Assembly (NCBI GenBank): GCA_965284365.1
Contig: OZ260079.1
Coordinates: 3,100,001-3,164,000 of the forward strand
Direction of reading: 5' to 3'
DNA length: 64,000 nt
From: Phragmitibacter sp965284365
Lineage (GTDB): Bacteria; Verrucomicrobiota; Verrucomicrobiia; Verrucomicrobiales; Verrucomicrobiaceae
Shown one piece after another: positions 52,137 to 61,178 of the stretch. Both the position numbers and the translations under genes were made by a program. Within the stretch, counting starts at the first letter, position 1. The number at the start of each line of letters is the position of its first letter. The notes beneath the pieces are model-generated. The model was not told the origin of the DNA, ran no database searches, and was given only the letters and a program-made list of their open reading frames with translations.

Positions 52137-52208
52137 AGGAGGAAGGCGGCACTGGGGCTCAGTAATGACTCTCATCAAGAGAAGGTACTCTCTGTTGTCC
52201 TTCCTCCT
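52137..52208 (+). promoter_or_regulatory. Stem-loop between urtA and urtB
   Basis: AGGAGGAAGG (52137-52146) pairs perfectly with CCTTCCTCCT (52199-52208), and an inner AGAGA/TCTCT hairpin (52178-52193) lies in between. Without a T-run it is not a strong terminator. It may stabilise the binding-protein mRNA or sequester a purine-rich Shine-Dalgarno-like strand (inference). Confidence 0.55.
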
Positions 52209-52378
52209 TAGCGCCAGAACCGATAGTAAGACAAATTGTCATGTTTGATATGAACGCCTCTAGATGGCTAACGATTGGGCATGAAAGCTGCGTAGGCAGT
52301 CATTAAGAATACCACGAGATCATATAGTGGCGCCCCGATCCCGGCGAGGGATGTGAAATTACTCAATTTGATGTCATT

Positions 52379-53302
52379 ATGGAATATTCATGGGCTGAAC
52401 TGAGGGACATATTTGTGATGCAGGGATTCTCCGGCATTAGTTTGTTTAGTGTGTTGTTACTGATGGGACTTGGGCTGGCATTGATCTTTGGCCAGATGGG
52501 CGTGATCAACATGGCGCATGGTGAATTTATGGCTATGGGAGCCTACACGGTCTATTTTTGTTCCGAATTTACGGCCTCACATGCACCGAATTTTGGGCCT
52601 TATTATTTCCTGATTGCCATCGTGCTGGCTTTCCTGGTATGCGCGGCATTGGGCGCGCTGGTGGAATGGAGCATGATACGGCATCTCTATCACCGACCGC
52701 TGGATACCCTGCTGGCAACGTGGGGCATCAGTCTCATCATGCAGCAGACTTACCGATCCATTTTTGGTGCGCGAGAAGTAACTCCTGCATTACCGGAGTG
52801 GCTTATGGGATCCTTCAAGATGACGGATAGCATAGACATTCCAATCAACGGTGTGTTCGTTCTATGCCTGGCGGTGGCAGTGACGCTTGCAGTGTTAGTC
52901 TTTATGTTCAAAACGCCCTTTGGCTTGCGCCTCAGAGCCACTGTGCAGAACCGCAAAATGAGCGGGGCAGTCGGAATCAATACGGGTCGGGTCGATCGTC
53001 TGGCGTTTGCCATTGGATGTGGCATTGCCGGAATCGCCGGTGCCGCTTTTACTACCATAGGCTCGACCGGACCAGACAGTGGCAGCCGCTATATCGTGGA
53101 TGCATTCCTTGTCGTGGTTTTCGGAGGGGCAGCCAGCCTGTTTGGGTCGGTGGTGTCCGCCTTTGGGATCGCCCAGGCGCAATCCATTCTCGAGTTCTTT
53201 TTGGAAGGGACAAAGGGCAAGGTGGCAACACTGTTGTTCATCGTGATGATCCTGATGTTCCGTCCGCAAGGACTATTTCCCGGCAAGGTGCGGAGTAATT
53301 AA
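52379..53302 (+). CDS. urtB: Urea/amide ABC transporter permease UrtB
   Basis: 307 aa, about eight membrane helices, LivH type. GLGLALIFGQMGVINMAHGEFMAMGAYTVYF is the LivH/UrtB signature, and GLRLRATVQNRKMSGAVGINTGRVDRLAFAIGCGIAGIAGA is the cytosolic loop that contacts the ATPase. LFGSVVSAFGIAQAQSILEFFLEG ends it. It lacks the long N-terminal extension of some UrtB proteins. Forms the inner-membrane channel with UrtC. No obvious Shine-Dalgarno before the ATG. Confidence 0.9.
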   Translation: MEYSWAELRDIFVMQGFSGISLFSVLLLMGLGLALIFGQMGVINMAHGEFMAMGAYTVYFCSEFTASHAPNFGPYYFLIAIVLAFLVCAALGALVEWSMIRHLYHRPLDTLLATWGISLIMQQTYRSIFGAREVTPALPEWLMGSFKMTDSIDIPINGVFVLCLAVAVTLAVLVFMFKTPFGLRLRATVQNRKMSGAVGINTGRVDRLAFAIGCGIAGIAGAAFTTIGSTGPDSGSRYIVDAFLVVVFGGAASLFGSVVSAFGIAQAQSILEFFLEGTKGKVATLLFIVMILMFRPQGLFPGKVRSN

Positions 53303-53382
53303 CCAACTAATTCCGGATGGGTCGCGGCAGAAAAGCTTCTGCTCTCTTTAGCGAGTCATACCTCTTCCTCAATTCACAACTT

Positions 53383-54555
53383 ATGTTCAATACCTTGTTC
53401 AAAAACAGAACAGAGAGATTTGGATTCATCGTCATGGTGGTGCTGCTGGCGGTCATACTTCCGCTGATACTACCCATCTTTCGCCTGAATCTTGTCGGCA
53501 AGTATCTGACCTATGCCTTTGTGGCGGTGGGGCTTGTGTTGTTGTGGGGACGCTGTGGGGTGCTGAGTCTGGGGCAGGGGGTTTTCTTCGGCCTCGGTGG
53601 TTACTGTATGGCCATGTTTTTAAAGCTGGAAGCTTCTGATCCGGTAACTACTGCAATTCAGTCAACTCCCGGTATTCCGGACTTTATGGACTGGAATCAA
53701 TTGACTGCGCTACCAGCATTCTGGGTGCCGTTTAAAAGCTTTCCGTTCGCAATGCTTGCGGTGCTGGTGGTGCCTGCGCTTGTCGCCTTTGTGGTGGGGT
53801 GGGCGTTATTTCAGCGACGGGTAGGCGGAGTATACTTTGCCATTATCACGCAGGCGATTGCCTTGATCGTATCTCTGGGCATTGATGGGAACCAGGGGCT
53901 CACCGGAGGGAGGAATGGTATCACTGACCTGCGAACTTTGCTGGGTTGGGACATTCGCACGGAATCGGCGCAGTATGTATTGTATTTTGTAAACCTATTG
54001 TTGCTGGTCGGCTGCGTGCTGGCATCCAAATATGTGATCAACACGCGCATAGGGCGAGTTCTGGTTGCCATCCGAGACCGGGAAGATCGCGTGCGCTTTT
54101 CTGGTTATAACGTGGCGGTGATGCGTGCTTTCAGTTTCTCACTGGCCGCCCTGTTCTCCGGAATCGGCGGCGCCATGTTTGTCCTGCAGGTTGGCTTCAT
54201 GTCCCCTTCGCTCGTGGGCATCGTGCCCTCCATTGAGATGGTCATCTTCTGCGCAGTGGGCGGCAGGCTTTCAGCAGTTGGTGCGGTTTACGGATCTTTG
54301 ATCGTAAACTTTGGTAAGACGGCATTCTCAGAAGCGTCGCCGGAAACATGGTTGTATCTCATGGGTGGCACTTTCATCGCGGTCGTCATGTTCTTTCCTA
54401 ACGGCCTGGCGGGTCTTATCGAAACGCTAAGTAAGAATAGGAAAATTAAGAGCATGCTGTCGTCGCTGCCCAAGGTGGGTCCTTATTTCAAACAGGTATC
54501 GCATAGTTCGCCTGACGTCGCTTTGGAAACCCCAACCACAACGGAGGCCAAGTAA
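53383..54555 (+). CDS. urtC: Urea/amide ABC transporter permease UrtC
   Basis: About 390 aa, LivM type, about ten helices. NLVGKYLTYAFVAVGLVLLWGRCGVLSLGQGVFFGLGGYCMAM is the UrtC head. FAIITQAIALIVSLGIDGNQGLTGGRNGITDL and VLVAIRDREDRVRFSGYNVAVMRAFSFSLAALFSGIGGAMF are family blocks. An upstream ATG at 53317 is in frame; 53383 gives the usual short cytosolic N-terminus. It lies 5 bases from urtD, so translation is coupled. Confidence 0.9.
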   Translation: MFNTLFKNRTERFGFIVMVVLLAVILPLILPIFRLNLVGKYLTYAFVAVGLVLLWGRCGVLSLGQGVFFGLGGYCMAMFLKLEASDPVTTAIQSTPGIPDFMDWNQLTALPAFWVPFKSFPFAMLAVLVVPALVAFVVGWALFQRRVGGVYFAIITQAIALIVSLGIDGNQGLTGGRNGITDLRTLLGWDIRTESAQYVLYFVNLLLLVGCVLASKYVINTRIGRVLVAIRDREDRVRFSGYNVAVMRAFSFSLAALFSGIGGAMFVLQVGFMSPSLVGIVPSIEMVIFCAVGGRLSAVGAVYGSLIVNFGKTAFSEASPETWLYLMGGTFIAVVMFFPNGLAGLIETLSKNRKIKSMLSSLPKVGPYFKQVSHSSPDVALETPTTTEAK

Positions 54556-54559
54556 GATC

Positions 54560-55312
54560 ATGAGCATGTCTGAAGACGATAAATACCTTCTCGAAGTGGA
54601 GGGCCTAGGTGTCTCTTTCGATGGGTTCAAAGCTGTCGATGATTTCAACTTCTACATGAGTCGTGGAAAAGTCCATGTGATCATTGGTCCCAATGGTGCG
54701 GGCAAGACTACTGTGCTGGATTTGATCTGTGGTAAGACTGCGGCCACCAGCGGAAGCATCCGTTTTGACGGCAAGGAGATTCGAGGCATGAAGGCTCACC
54801 GCATCGTGCGCAAGGGGGTCGGCCGCAAATTCCAAAACCCATCGATCTATGAGGGATTAACGGTGTTGGAGAACCTGGAGTTGTCCCATCCAAAAGGCCG
54901 CGGTGTATTCAGTTGTCTGACATTCAGACGCACTGAGGAGATTCGCAAGCGCATCGAAAGTGTTGCTGAGGAGATCGGCCTCCTGGAGATGCTCGATACG
55001 GAGTCGAGCATACTCAGCCACGGTCAAAAGCAGTGGCTGGAAATCGGGATGCTACTGATGCAGGATTCAGATCTGGTAATGCTCGACGAGCCGGTGGCTG
55101 GCATGAGCGTCAGGGAGAGAGCAGAGACTGCAAAACTCATTAAGAAAATATCCAAGAATCGTTCCATCGTGGTGATTGAGCACGACATGGAGTTTGTGAA
55201 GGAAATCGCTGACCGCGTGACGGTCATGCATCTGGGTAAGGTATTGGCTGAGGGCTCAATGGAGTCCGTGCAAAATAACCCGAAGGTCATCGAAGTTTAC
55301 ATCGGACACTAA
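54560..55312 (+). CDS. urtD: Urea/amide ABC transporter ATPase UrtD
   Basis: 250 aa. Walker A GPNGAGKTT, the Q-loop in VGRKFQNPSIYEGLTVLENLEL, signature ILSHGQKQWLEIGMLL (LSHGQ, where UrtD typically has it) and Walker B DLVMLDEPVAGMS, then the switch His in VVIEHDMEFVKEI. It has its own GGAG Shine-Dalgarno at the end of urtC. Couples ATP hydrolysis to transport. Confidence 0.92.
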   Translation: MSMSEDDKYLLEVEGLGVSFDGFKAVDDFNFYMSRGKVHVIIGPNGAGKTTVLDLICGKTAATSGSIRFDGKEIRGMKAHRIVRKGVGRKFQNPSIYEGLTVLENLELSHPKGRGVFSCLTFRRTEEIRKRIESVAEEIGLLEMLDTESSILSHGQKQWLEIGMLLMQDSDLVMLDEPVAGMSVRERAETAKLIKKISKNRSIVVIEHDMEFVKEIADRVTVMHLGKVLAEGSMESVQNNPKVIEVYIGH

Positions 55313-55323
55313 TCATCATCACC

Positions 55324-56013
55324 ATGCTGGAAATCGAAAAACTCAAGGTGGCCTATGGGCAGAGCGTCGTGATTGAAGACATGAGCTTCAAGGTGGGCCA
55401 GAATGAAATCTTAGGGATTTTGGGGAGAAACGGCATGGGAAAAACCACGTTGTTCCGCAGCTTGATTGGAATGATCCCGACTGAAGCAGGCAAGGTGACG
55501 TTGGGGGAAAAGGAGATCACCCATGACGCCTCTCATAAGCGCGTAAAGAGAGGGCTGGCGTTTGTCCCGCAGGGTCGCATGATCTTCCCTTACCTAACGG
55601 TGTATGAGAACCTTGTAAGCGGAGCCTGTGGGGACGACCGCGAAGGAGATCTGCAGGAGGTCTACGCGCTCTTTCCGGTCTTGCGCGACATGCGGACGCG
55701 CAAAGGAGGCAACCTCTCAGGGGGGCAGCAGCAGCAACTCGCAATTGGAAGGGCTCTGATGACCAAGCCTAGCGTGCTCCTGCTTGATGAGCCGACCGAA
55801 GGCATCCAGCCTTCCATCATCAAGGATATATCCCGGTCTCTACGCGAGATCCGCAAGATGAAGAATCTCACCATCGTGGTGAGCGAGCAGGTGCTCAGCT
55901 TTGTGATGGATACCTGTGACCGCATCATGGTGGTAGAAAAAGGAACAATAGTTCGTGAGGACAAGACTGAGGATCTCGATGCAGATCAGGTGCGCAAAAT
56001 GCTTTCCGTCTGA
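55324..56013 (+). CDS. urtE: Urea/amide ABC transporter ATPase UrtE
   Basis: 229 aa, LivF type. Walker A ILGRNGMGKTTLFR, signature NLSGGQQQQLAIGRAL, Walker B VLLLDEPTEGIQPSI and HI-like VVSEQVLSFVMD, where the usual switch His reads Glu (VSEQ), as in many UrtE/LivF proteins. It lies 11 bases after urtD. Pairs with UrtD to power UrtBC. Confidence 0.92.
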   Translation: MLEIEKLKVAYGQSVVIEDMSFKVGQNEILGILGRNGMGKTTLFRSLIGMIPTEAGKVTLGEKEITHDASHKRVKRGLAFVPQGRMIFPYLTVYENLVSGACGDDREGDLQEVYALFPVLRDMRTRKGGNLSGGQQQQLAIGRALMTKPSVLLLDEPTEGIQPSIIKDISRSLREIRKMKNLTIVVSEQVLSFVMDTCDRIMVVEKGTIVREDKTEDLDADQVRKMLSV

Positions 56014-56080
56014 TTCACTCGGATCATTTCCACCGCACCTGAGTAATTCGGTAATAACAGAAACATAAACTCAATAACAC

Positions 56081-57298
56081 ATGGAAACACTGATCAAAGT
56101 TGACTTAAAAGCCACGCCAGAGTCGCAGGATTATTTGCACAACCGCTGGCATCCTGATCTACCGATGGTCGCCTACGTGAAGCCCGGTGCTGAGTTTCGT
56201 GTCGAGTGTATCGACTGGACGGGTGGTCAGATCGTCAATGATGACAACGCCCGCGATATTTTGGAAGTGGATCTGTCGAAGGTTCACTACCTCAGCGGTC
56301 CTATCGGCGTGGAAGGCGCGGAACCAGGCGACCTTTTGGTCGTGGATTTGCTGGATGTCGGCGTCCTGCCGGAGTCCGCATGGGGCTTTACAGGTCTGTT
56401 TGCAAAAACGAACGGCGGCGGCTTTCTTACGGAACATTATCCCGATGCGCGTAAGGCGTGCTGGGATTTCCACGGCGTCTATACCTCATCCCGTCATATC
56501 CCGGGAGTAGAATTCGCCGGCATCATGCATCCCGGGCTGATCGGATGCCTGCCCTCCAAAGAGATGCTTAACATTTGGAACACACGTGAGAAGGAACTCT
56601 ATGACACAAACCCTGATCGCGTCCCCGCCCTAGCGACCCTGCCCTATGGACCAACGGCTCACATGGGCAAAATGAAGGGTGATGCTGCTGCGGCGGCTGC
56701 TGCCGAGGGTGCACGCACCGTGCCGCCACGTGAACACGGTGGTAACTGCGATATCAAAGACCTGACTCGCGGATCGAAGATTTTCTTCCCGGTCTATATT
56801 CCTGGCGGTGGTCTCTCCATGGGTGATATCCATTTCTCACAGGGCGATGGTGAAATCACCTTCTGCGGCGCCATTGAAATGGCCGGCTATCTTGACCTGC
56901 GCGTGAATATCATCAAAGGCGGCATGGCGAAGTATGGCGTCGTGAATCCTATCTTCATGCCAAGTCCAATTCAGCCGAACTACACGCGTCACCTCATATT
57001 CGAGGGCATCTCCGTGGATGAACAAGGGAAGCAGCACTACCTTGACCCGCATGTGGCTTACCGGCGCGCCTGCCTCAACGCCATCGAGTATATGAAGAAG
57101 TTTGGCTACACGGGCGAGCAGGCGTACGCCATCCTCGGAACGGCTCCGGTGCAAGGTAAAATCAGTGGGATTGTAGACATTCCTAATGCGTGTGCCACGC
57201 TCTATCTGCCGACGGAGATCTTCGACTTTGACATCACGCCAAACGCGGATGGACCGATCGCAAGGACATTCGACAATGACCTGGCGGTAGTAGTGTGA
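56081..57298 (+). CDS. fmdA: Formamidase FmdA
   Basis: 405 aa, acetamidase/formamidase family; hydrolyses formamide to formate and ammonia. Motifs: WTGGQIVNDDNARDILEVDL, YLSGPIGVEGAEPGDLLVVDLLD, IMHPGLIGCLPSKEML, REHGGNCDIKDLTRGSKIFFPVYIPGGGLSMGDIHFSQGDGEITFCGAIEM, and RRACLNAIEYMKKFGYTGEQAYAILGTAPVQGKISGIVDIPNACATLYLP. Length matches FmdA of Methylophilus (about 407). It follows urtE by 67 bases, so transporter and enzyme act together: amide in, ammonia for nitrogen, formate out. Formate could feed the purU/one-carbon pool (inference). Confidence 0.94.
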   Translation: METLIKVDLKATPESQDYLHNRWHPDLPMVAYVKPGAEFRVECIDWTGGQIVNDDNARDILEVDLSKVHYLSGPIGVEGAEPGDLLVVDLLDVGVLPESAWGFTGLFAKTNGGGFLTEHYPDARKACWDFHGVYTSSRHIPGVEFAGIMHPGLIGCLPSKEMLNIWNTREKELYDTNPDRVPALATLPYGPTAHMGKMKGDAAAAAAAEGARTVPPREHGGNCDIKDLTRGSKIFFPVYIPGGGLSMGDIHFSQGDGEITFCGAIEMAGYLDLRVNIIKGGMAKYGVVNPIFMPSPIQPNYTRHLIFEGISVDEQGKQHYLDPHVAYRRACLNAIEYMKKFGYTGEQAYAILGTAPVQGKISGIVDIPNACATLYLPTEIFDFDITPNADGPIARTFDNDLAVVV

Positions 57299-57337
57299 TC
57301 GTGAGCTGGCCTTAACCTTCATTGCTAATTTGCGATT

Positions 57338-57694
57338 ATGCCCATCTATCCCTTTCAATGTCAGGAGTGTGAATGTGAGTTCACAGTGCTCCGCAGCATC
57401 GATAAGCGTTCTCTGCCTACCGCATGCCCCGAGTGCGGTGAGCATGCTGAGCGGCAGGTATGTGCCCCGAACCTTGCATTAATGAGTCCTGTGCGGCGCA
57501 ACGCGGCGTTCCGCAACGAGCGCAGCCAGCATCAGCCACTTGTCAGCAACAGCAAGAGTCACACCTGCCGGAGCGGCTGTGGTTGCAATGGCCCAACCTC
57601 TACTGCTACCAAGAATCCCCTCACCAGGACGAAGCTTGGCGAGGTGAAGGTGCAGAAAAAGCGTAACATGCGGCCATGGATGCTTGGTCACTGA
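57338..57694 (+). CDS. fmdB: FmdB-family zinc ribbon protein
   Basis: 118 aa. The N-terminal ribbon is MPIYPFQCQECECEFTVLRSI...ACPECGEHA with two CxxC zinc knuckles, the FmdB signature. A second Cys-rich segment (CRSGCGCNG) is near residue 77. The C-terminus is basic (KVQKKRNMRPWM). In Methylophilus FmdB is a regulatory protein for the formamidase operon; a DNA- or RNA-binding role is inferred. It lies 40 bases after fmdA. Confidence 0.85.
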   Translation: MPIYPFQCQECECEFTVLRSIDKRSLPTACPECGEHAERQVCAPNLALMSPVRRNAAFRNERSQHQPLVSNSKSHTCRSGCGCNGPTSTATKNPLTRTKLGEVKVQKKRNMRPWMLGH

Positions 57695-57792
57695 AAAGAG
57701 GGTCGTGATAGGAAGGTAAGAGTTTGGGCCATAGCTCGAACTAATTGTGATAGCTCATGCTAATGGGTCTGCCCATGCAGAATGGCACTGCA

Positions 57793-58752
57793 ATGAAGGA
57801 GCGCATCAAGATCGGTCTGGTAAGATCGCTTGATGCGCTTCCCCTAATTCAAAGTGAGAAGTTTGGGTCAAGTTTATCTTCGAGATTGTCAGTGGACCAA
57901 GACAAGGGCGCGGGGTCTCTTTGGACTACGGTCTCCTGCCAGGGGTATTCCTTTATTATCCATCGGATGATCAATGGTGCTCTACAGGGTGGGCTAGTGC
58001 CATTTGACGTTTTCGCCGTTCATATGCTGGGAAGCGGCCAGGATTATCGACGCTGGGCGTTGCTAGGCGTGCATGTGAAGTGCTCTTGGGAATTTTTGGT
58101 CAGCCATCAGACTCACAGCTATTTGGCAAAGACCAACGAAGTCCGGAAGCCTGCGTTGACCAATGGAGAGATGCGTATCGCTATGGGAGGGCACCATCCT
58201 ATCGTGAGATTGCGGGTGGAGCGGTGGATGAAGAAGCAGCAGCGGGATGATCTGACGCCGACATACCATGTGCTGCCTGTGAAGCTGATGCCGCAGGCAA
58301 TCATGAGCGGAGTGATGGATGCTGCAGCGATGCCTGCCCCCTGGGGGTATGCGGCCCAGCATGAGGGGGTTGGCATGGTTGAACCTACTCTTGAGCAGAA
58401 CGGCTGGGATCTGGGAATGATGCTTGTCGTAGATCGACAGGCTGTGCGGGATCTGCCGCAATTGCTAAGTGAGATGACAGCTGTCTTCAAAAAGGTGAGT
58501 GGGAAAACGACTAAAATTTCCCAGGCTGAGGAGGCGCAACTTCTGGTTTCAGGTGACCTACATGGCGGAGTGTCCCAGCAAATCATGCTGGAAGCGATGG
58601 GTTCGGCCGCCGCTTCTCAACCGATGACATTTGAGGTGCCACCGGAACACGTGTCGTCCCGGTTGACCCTGTTGGCGGAGTGCGGTCTGCTGGATTGCAC
58701 TGCTCTCCGGGCGAATGAAGTGGCAGCATCTTTATTGCGGGGATTGAGGTGA
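57793..58752 (+). CDS. NrtA/NasS-like soluble substrate-binding protein (sensor candidate)
   Basis: 319 aa from the ATG at 57793, with no signal peptide or lipobox. The fold is nitrate/bicarbonate-type binding protein: KIGLVRSLDALPLIQSEKFGSS (strand-helix start), DVFAVHMLGS, NGEMRIAMGGHHPIVRLRVERWMKKQQRDDLTPTYHVLPVKLMPQAIMSGVMDAAAMPAPWGYAA (the APWG block) and the C-terminal helices. The lack of a signal is like NasS, which senses nitrate and controls an ANTAR antiterminator. No NasT/AmiR partner is nearby. Position behind fmdB suggests an amide, urea or nitrate sensor (inference). Confidence 0.75.
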   Translation: MKERIKIGLVRSLDALPLIQSEKFGSSLSSRLSVDQDKGAGSLWTTVSCQGYSFIIHRMINGALQGGLVPFDVFAVHMLGSGQDYRRWALLGVHVKCSWEFLVSHQTHSYLAKTNEVRKPALTNGEMRIAMGGHHPIVRLRVERWMKKQQRDDLTPTYHVLPVKLMPQAIMSGVMDAAAMPAPWGYAAQHEGVGMVEPTLEQNGWDLGMMLVVDRQAVRDLPQLLSEMTAVFKKVSGKTTKISQAEEAQLLVSGDLHGGVSQQIMLEAMGSAAASQPMTFEVPPEHVSSRLTLLAECGLLDCTALRANEVAASLLRGLR

Positions 58753-58918
58753 ACCATCAGTGGTGAGAACAGGGCTTTGAGTGATCGGATCCGAGAGAAG
58801 TGATAGGGGAAATGCCTGATCTCACGAACGGTAATCGTCCTTATGGCGGCACGAAGCGGAGGCTCTACTTTACGCTCATCGACAGCGCGCTTCGGCAACA
58901 ATAACTCCCACAACCAAG

Positions 58919-59338
58919 ATGAGCACTTTCAAGCAACTCACGAAATTTGTCACCCTCCCAATTCTGGGAGTTGTCCTGTTATTCAATTCTCCAATCATTG
59001 ATGCCAAGTCACCTTCATCAGACGAAGTTGCCAATACTGGACTTGAGCCCTTACCCGAGTTCATGCCGCCTCAAGACGACATTGTCAGTTTGCTTGATGA
59101 AGCCGATCGGCTCAATCAACTGTCTGACGTCCCAGCTAAGCCTAACCCTCATCTGCGGAAGGATGGCTCAGGGGCATTGCCCGCCATAAAATATGCCATC
59201 ACCGTGCCCGGCCAGGTGGGCTATGTTTTTGCCCCGGGCAGGGCGCACATCATGGCAAACATTCTTGATGTAAGAGGGATGCCTTCAGGAATTAAGGCGC
59301 GTGACCCTGAAACGGGAGAGGTCTTTTTGGTTCCCTGA
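58919..59338 (+). CDS. Small secreted hypothetical protein
   Basis: 139 aa with a signal peptide (FVTLPILGVVLLFNSPIIDA, cleavage near 29). The mature part is acidic and Pro-rich (PLPEFMPPQDD, DVPAKPNPHLRKDGSG) with a short C-terminal strand module (AITVPGQVGYVFAPGRAHIMANILDVRGMPSGIKARDPETG). No known family. It converges with the glycoside-hydrolase-like gene. Confidence 0.55.
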   Translation: MSTFKQLTKFVTLPILGVVLLFNSPIIDAKSPSSDEVANTGLEPLPEFMPPQDDIVSLLDEADRLNQLSDVPAKPNPHLRKDGSGALPAIKYAITVPGQVGYVFAPGRAHIMANILDVRGMPSGIKARDPETGEVFLVP

Positions 59339-59403
59339 CTGCGGCCCGTTTTGCAACCTGCCTGTTTCCGTAGGCTTTTCGGTTTGATAAATGCGGCTTT
59401 CGT

Positions 59404-60960
59404 TCAGTCGATCCGGTAACTGAAGAGGTCGCCATTTTCCAAATGGAAGCGGAGGCGAATGGGAACGCCTGCCGGTAGCGTGGTCCCATTCTTCCAATGA
59501 ATGGCATGGTTCACGGCATCCTGCTTTTGCATGAGGCCGTTTTCCTTCTCATAACCTGCGAGGGTTTTGCCGGAGGCGTCGAGCACTTCGACGGAGAGGC
59601 GACCGTTTTTGACATCGGCATTCACGAAGAGTTGTTTGCCTTCGGGAATGAACTCGTGTGTTTCAATGGTGCCCGGTTTGTCCTTGGCTTGTAGGGAAGC
59701 GAGGCCGTCAATGCGCCAAGCCGCGCGAGCAACGGTTTGCACGCGGTCCGGCGCGAGGCCTCCATGCGGCGTGGCCACGGCGGTGTAATACATCCACATT
59801 TCATCGCCGACGATGACGGGCGTGTTGCAGAGGCCGAAGATGCTGCCAGCATCATAGGCATGCGGTCCCAACGGAATGACGGGGCTTCGGTCAGAAGAGC
59901 GGTGCCAATGGCGGCCATCGCGGCTATGCACGAGTTGCACATCGACGATGCCGGAGTTGGACCTTTTGATGCCGTTGACCTCATCATTGCCGAACAACGC
60001 GGAGGGCGGATCCACACGGCGAAAGTGCGTGACGAAACCCAGCCATTGTCCGCCGTAAGGAAACGCGGACATGTTGTAGAACTCCGAGTAGATGCCGCCT
60101 TTAAGTTTCTTTGCTTCACGATGATCCATCTCATCCGCGACCATGACGGGCTGAGGTTCGGACCAGTGTTCGAAGTCTTTGCTGGTGGATAGGAACACCT
60201 GGCGGATGCCGACAGTACGCGGGTCGCCCTGGCGCTTGTGAAAGGCGAGGTATTCACCGGTCACCGGATCCTGTGACAGGGTGATGGTGTCGCAGCCGAG
60301 CAGGATCGGCTCCGGGTTGACGGTCCAGCGTAGGCCATCGGCAGAGTAGGCTGAGTAATACAGGCGGTGAGTCTTGTCTCGATACCAATCCACAAGTTCG
60401 AATTTGTCCTTGAGTCTCTGCAGTCTGGCTTCATCAACACCCCGGCTTTCGCAACCCACGGCCTTATACTTTCTCTGAGGATCGGATTCGAAGGGATCAT
60501 GGATAATGCTCGAGCTATGCAGCGGGAGATTGGTCTGATTGTTCTCGCCTGCGATATTGAGCGTGGGGCGCTCCCAGCGAATTCCATCCTGAGACGTGGC
60601 GTAGAGGACATGGCCGGCATCCGAATACCACATGCGGAAGCCCTCTGCTTTTTCATCACGCAGTACGGTGCCGTAAACATTGACGCGTTTGTCGGGCACG
60701 CCGTTGCGCTCCTTCCATTCCCAAGGCATCTCGGCCTTTAGCACTGGCTGCTCCAGTTTCTTCGCCGGATGAACCACGCGTGTTACTCCAGTCTTCTCCC
60801 GGATCATGACGCTATCGACGAAGAGCTGCTTTACGCCTTTCTTGAGGAGAGGAACGGGCCGGTTTGCGGGTGGATTTCCGGATTGGGAAAAGGTGGTGCC
60901 AATGCCGCAGATCAGCGAGACGAATAATGCAAAGCATAAGGTACGGAAAGCTGGAAGCAT
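59404..60960 (-). CDS. Secreted glycoside hydrolase-like beta-propeller protein
   Basis: 518 aa with a signal peptide (LCFALFVSLICGIGTTFS). The main domain is a five-bladed-propeller type as in GH32/43/sialidase-like PVC proteins: EGFRMWYSDAGHVLYATSQDGIRWERPTLN, HRLYYSAYSADGLRWTVNPEPIL and QLVHSRDGRHWHRSSDRSPVIPLG are repeated 'SxDGxxW' blades. Candidate acids: SDAGHVLYATSQDG Asp and MWMYYTAVATPHGG region. The C-terminal 110 residues form a beta-sandwich tail (LFVNADVKNGRLSVEVLDASGKTLAGY). The substrate is not readable. Confidence 0.72.
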   Translation of the reverse strand: MLPAFRTLCFALFVSLICGIGTTFSQSGNPPANRPVPLLKKGVKQLFVDSVMIREKTGVTRVVHPAKKLEQPVLKAEMPWEWKERNGVPDKRVNVYGTVLRDEKAEGFRMWYSDAGHVLYATSQDGIRWERPTLNIAGENNQTNLPLHSSSIIHDPFESDPQRKYKAVGCESRGVDEARLQRLKDKFELVDWYRDKTHRLYYSAYSADGLRWTVNPEPILLGCDTITLSQDPVTGEYLAFHKRQGDPRTVGIRQVFLSTSKDFEHWSEPQPVMVADEMDHREAKKLKGGIYSEFYNMSAFPYGGQWLGFVTHFRRVDPPSALFGNDEVNGIKRSNSGIVDVQLVHSRDGRHWHRSSDRSPVIPLGPHAYDAGSIFGLCNTPVIVGDEMWMYYTAVATPHGGLAPDRVQTVARAAWRIDGLASLQAKDKPGTIETHEFIPEGKQLFVNADVKNGRLSVEVLDASGKTLAGYEKENGLMQKQDAVNHAIHWKNGTTLPAGVPIRLRFHLENGDLFSYRID

Positions 60961-61178
60961 GGTCCTAAAAACGGCGCTACGTGGTGCATCATGTCAGGAG
61001 ATTTGAAGGCAATCGCGTAAATCTCGATCGCGTTGCAAAGCAGTTTTTGGTTTTTGTGCGGTATGAATATGTTGCCTGGGTGCGTGTTTCGCGCTTTGAA
61101 ATCTCACTAAGGTCTGTTCATTGCAAGACAAGCGGCTGGCGCCCGTAGTTTAGCAGAGCAACATACATAACCGCAGCC

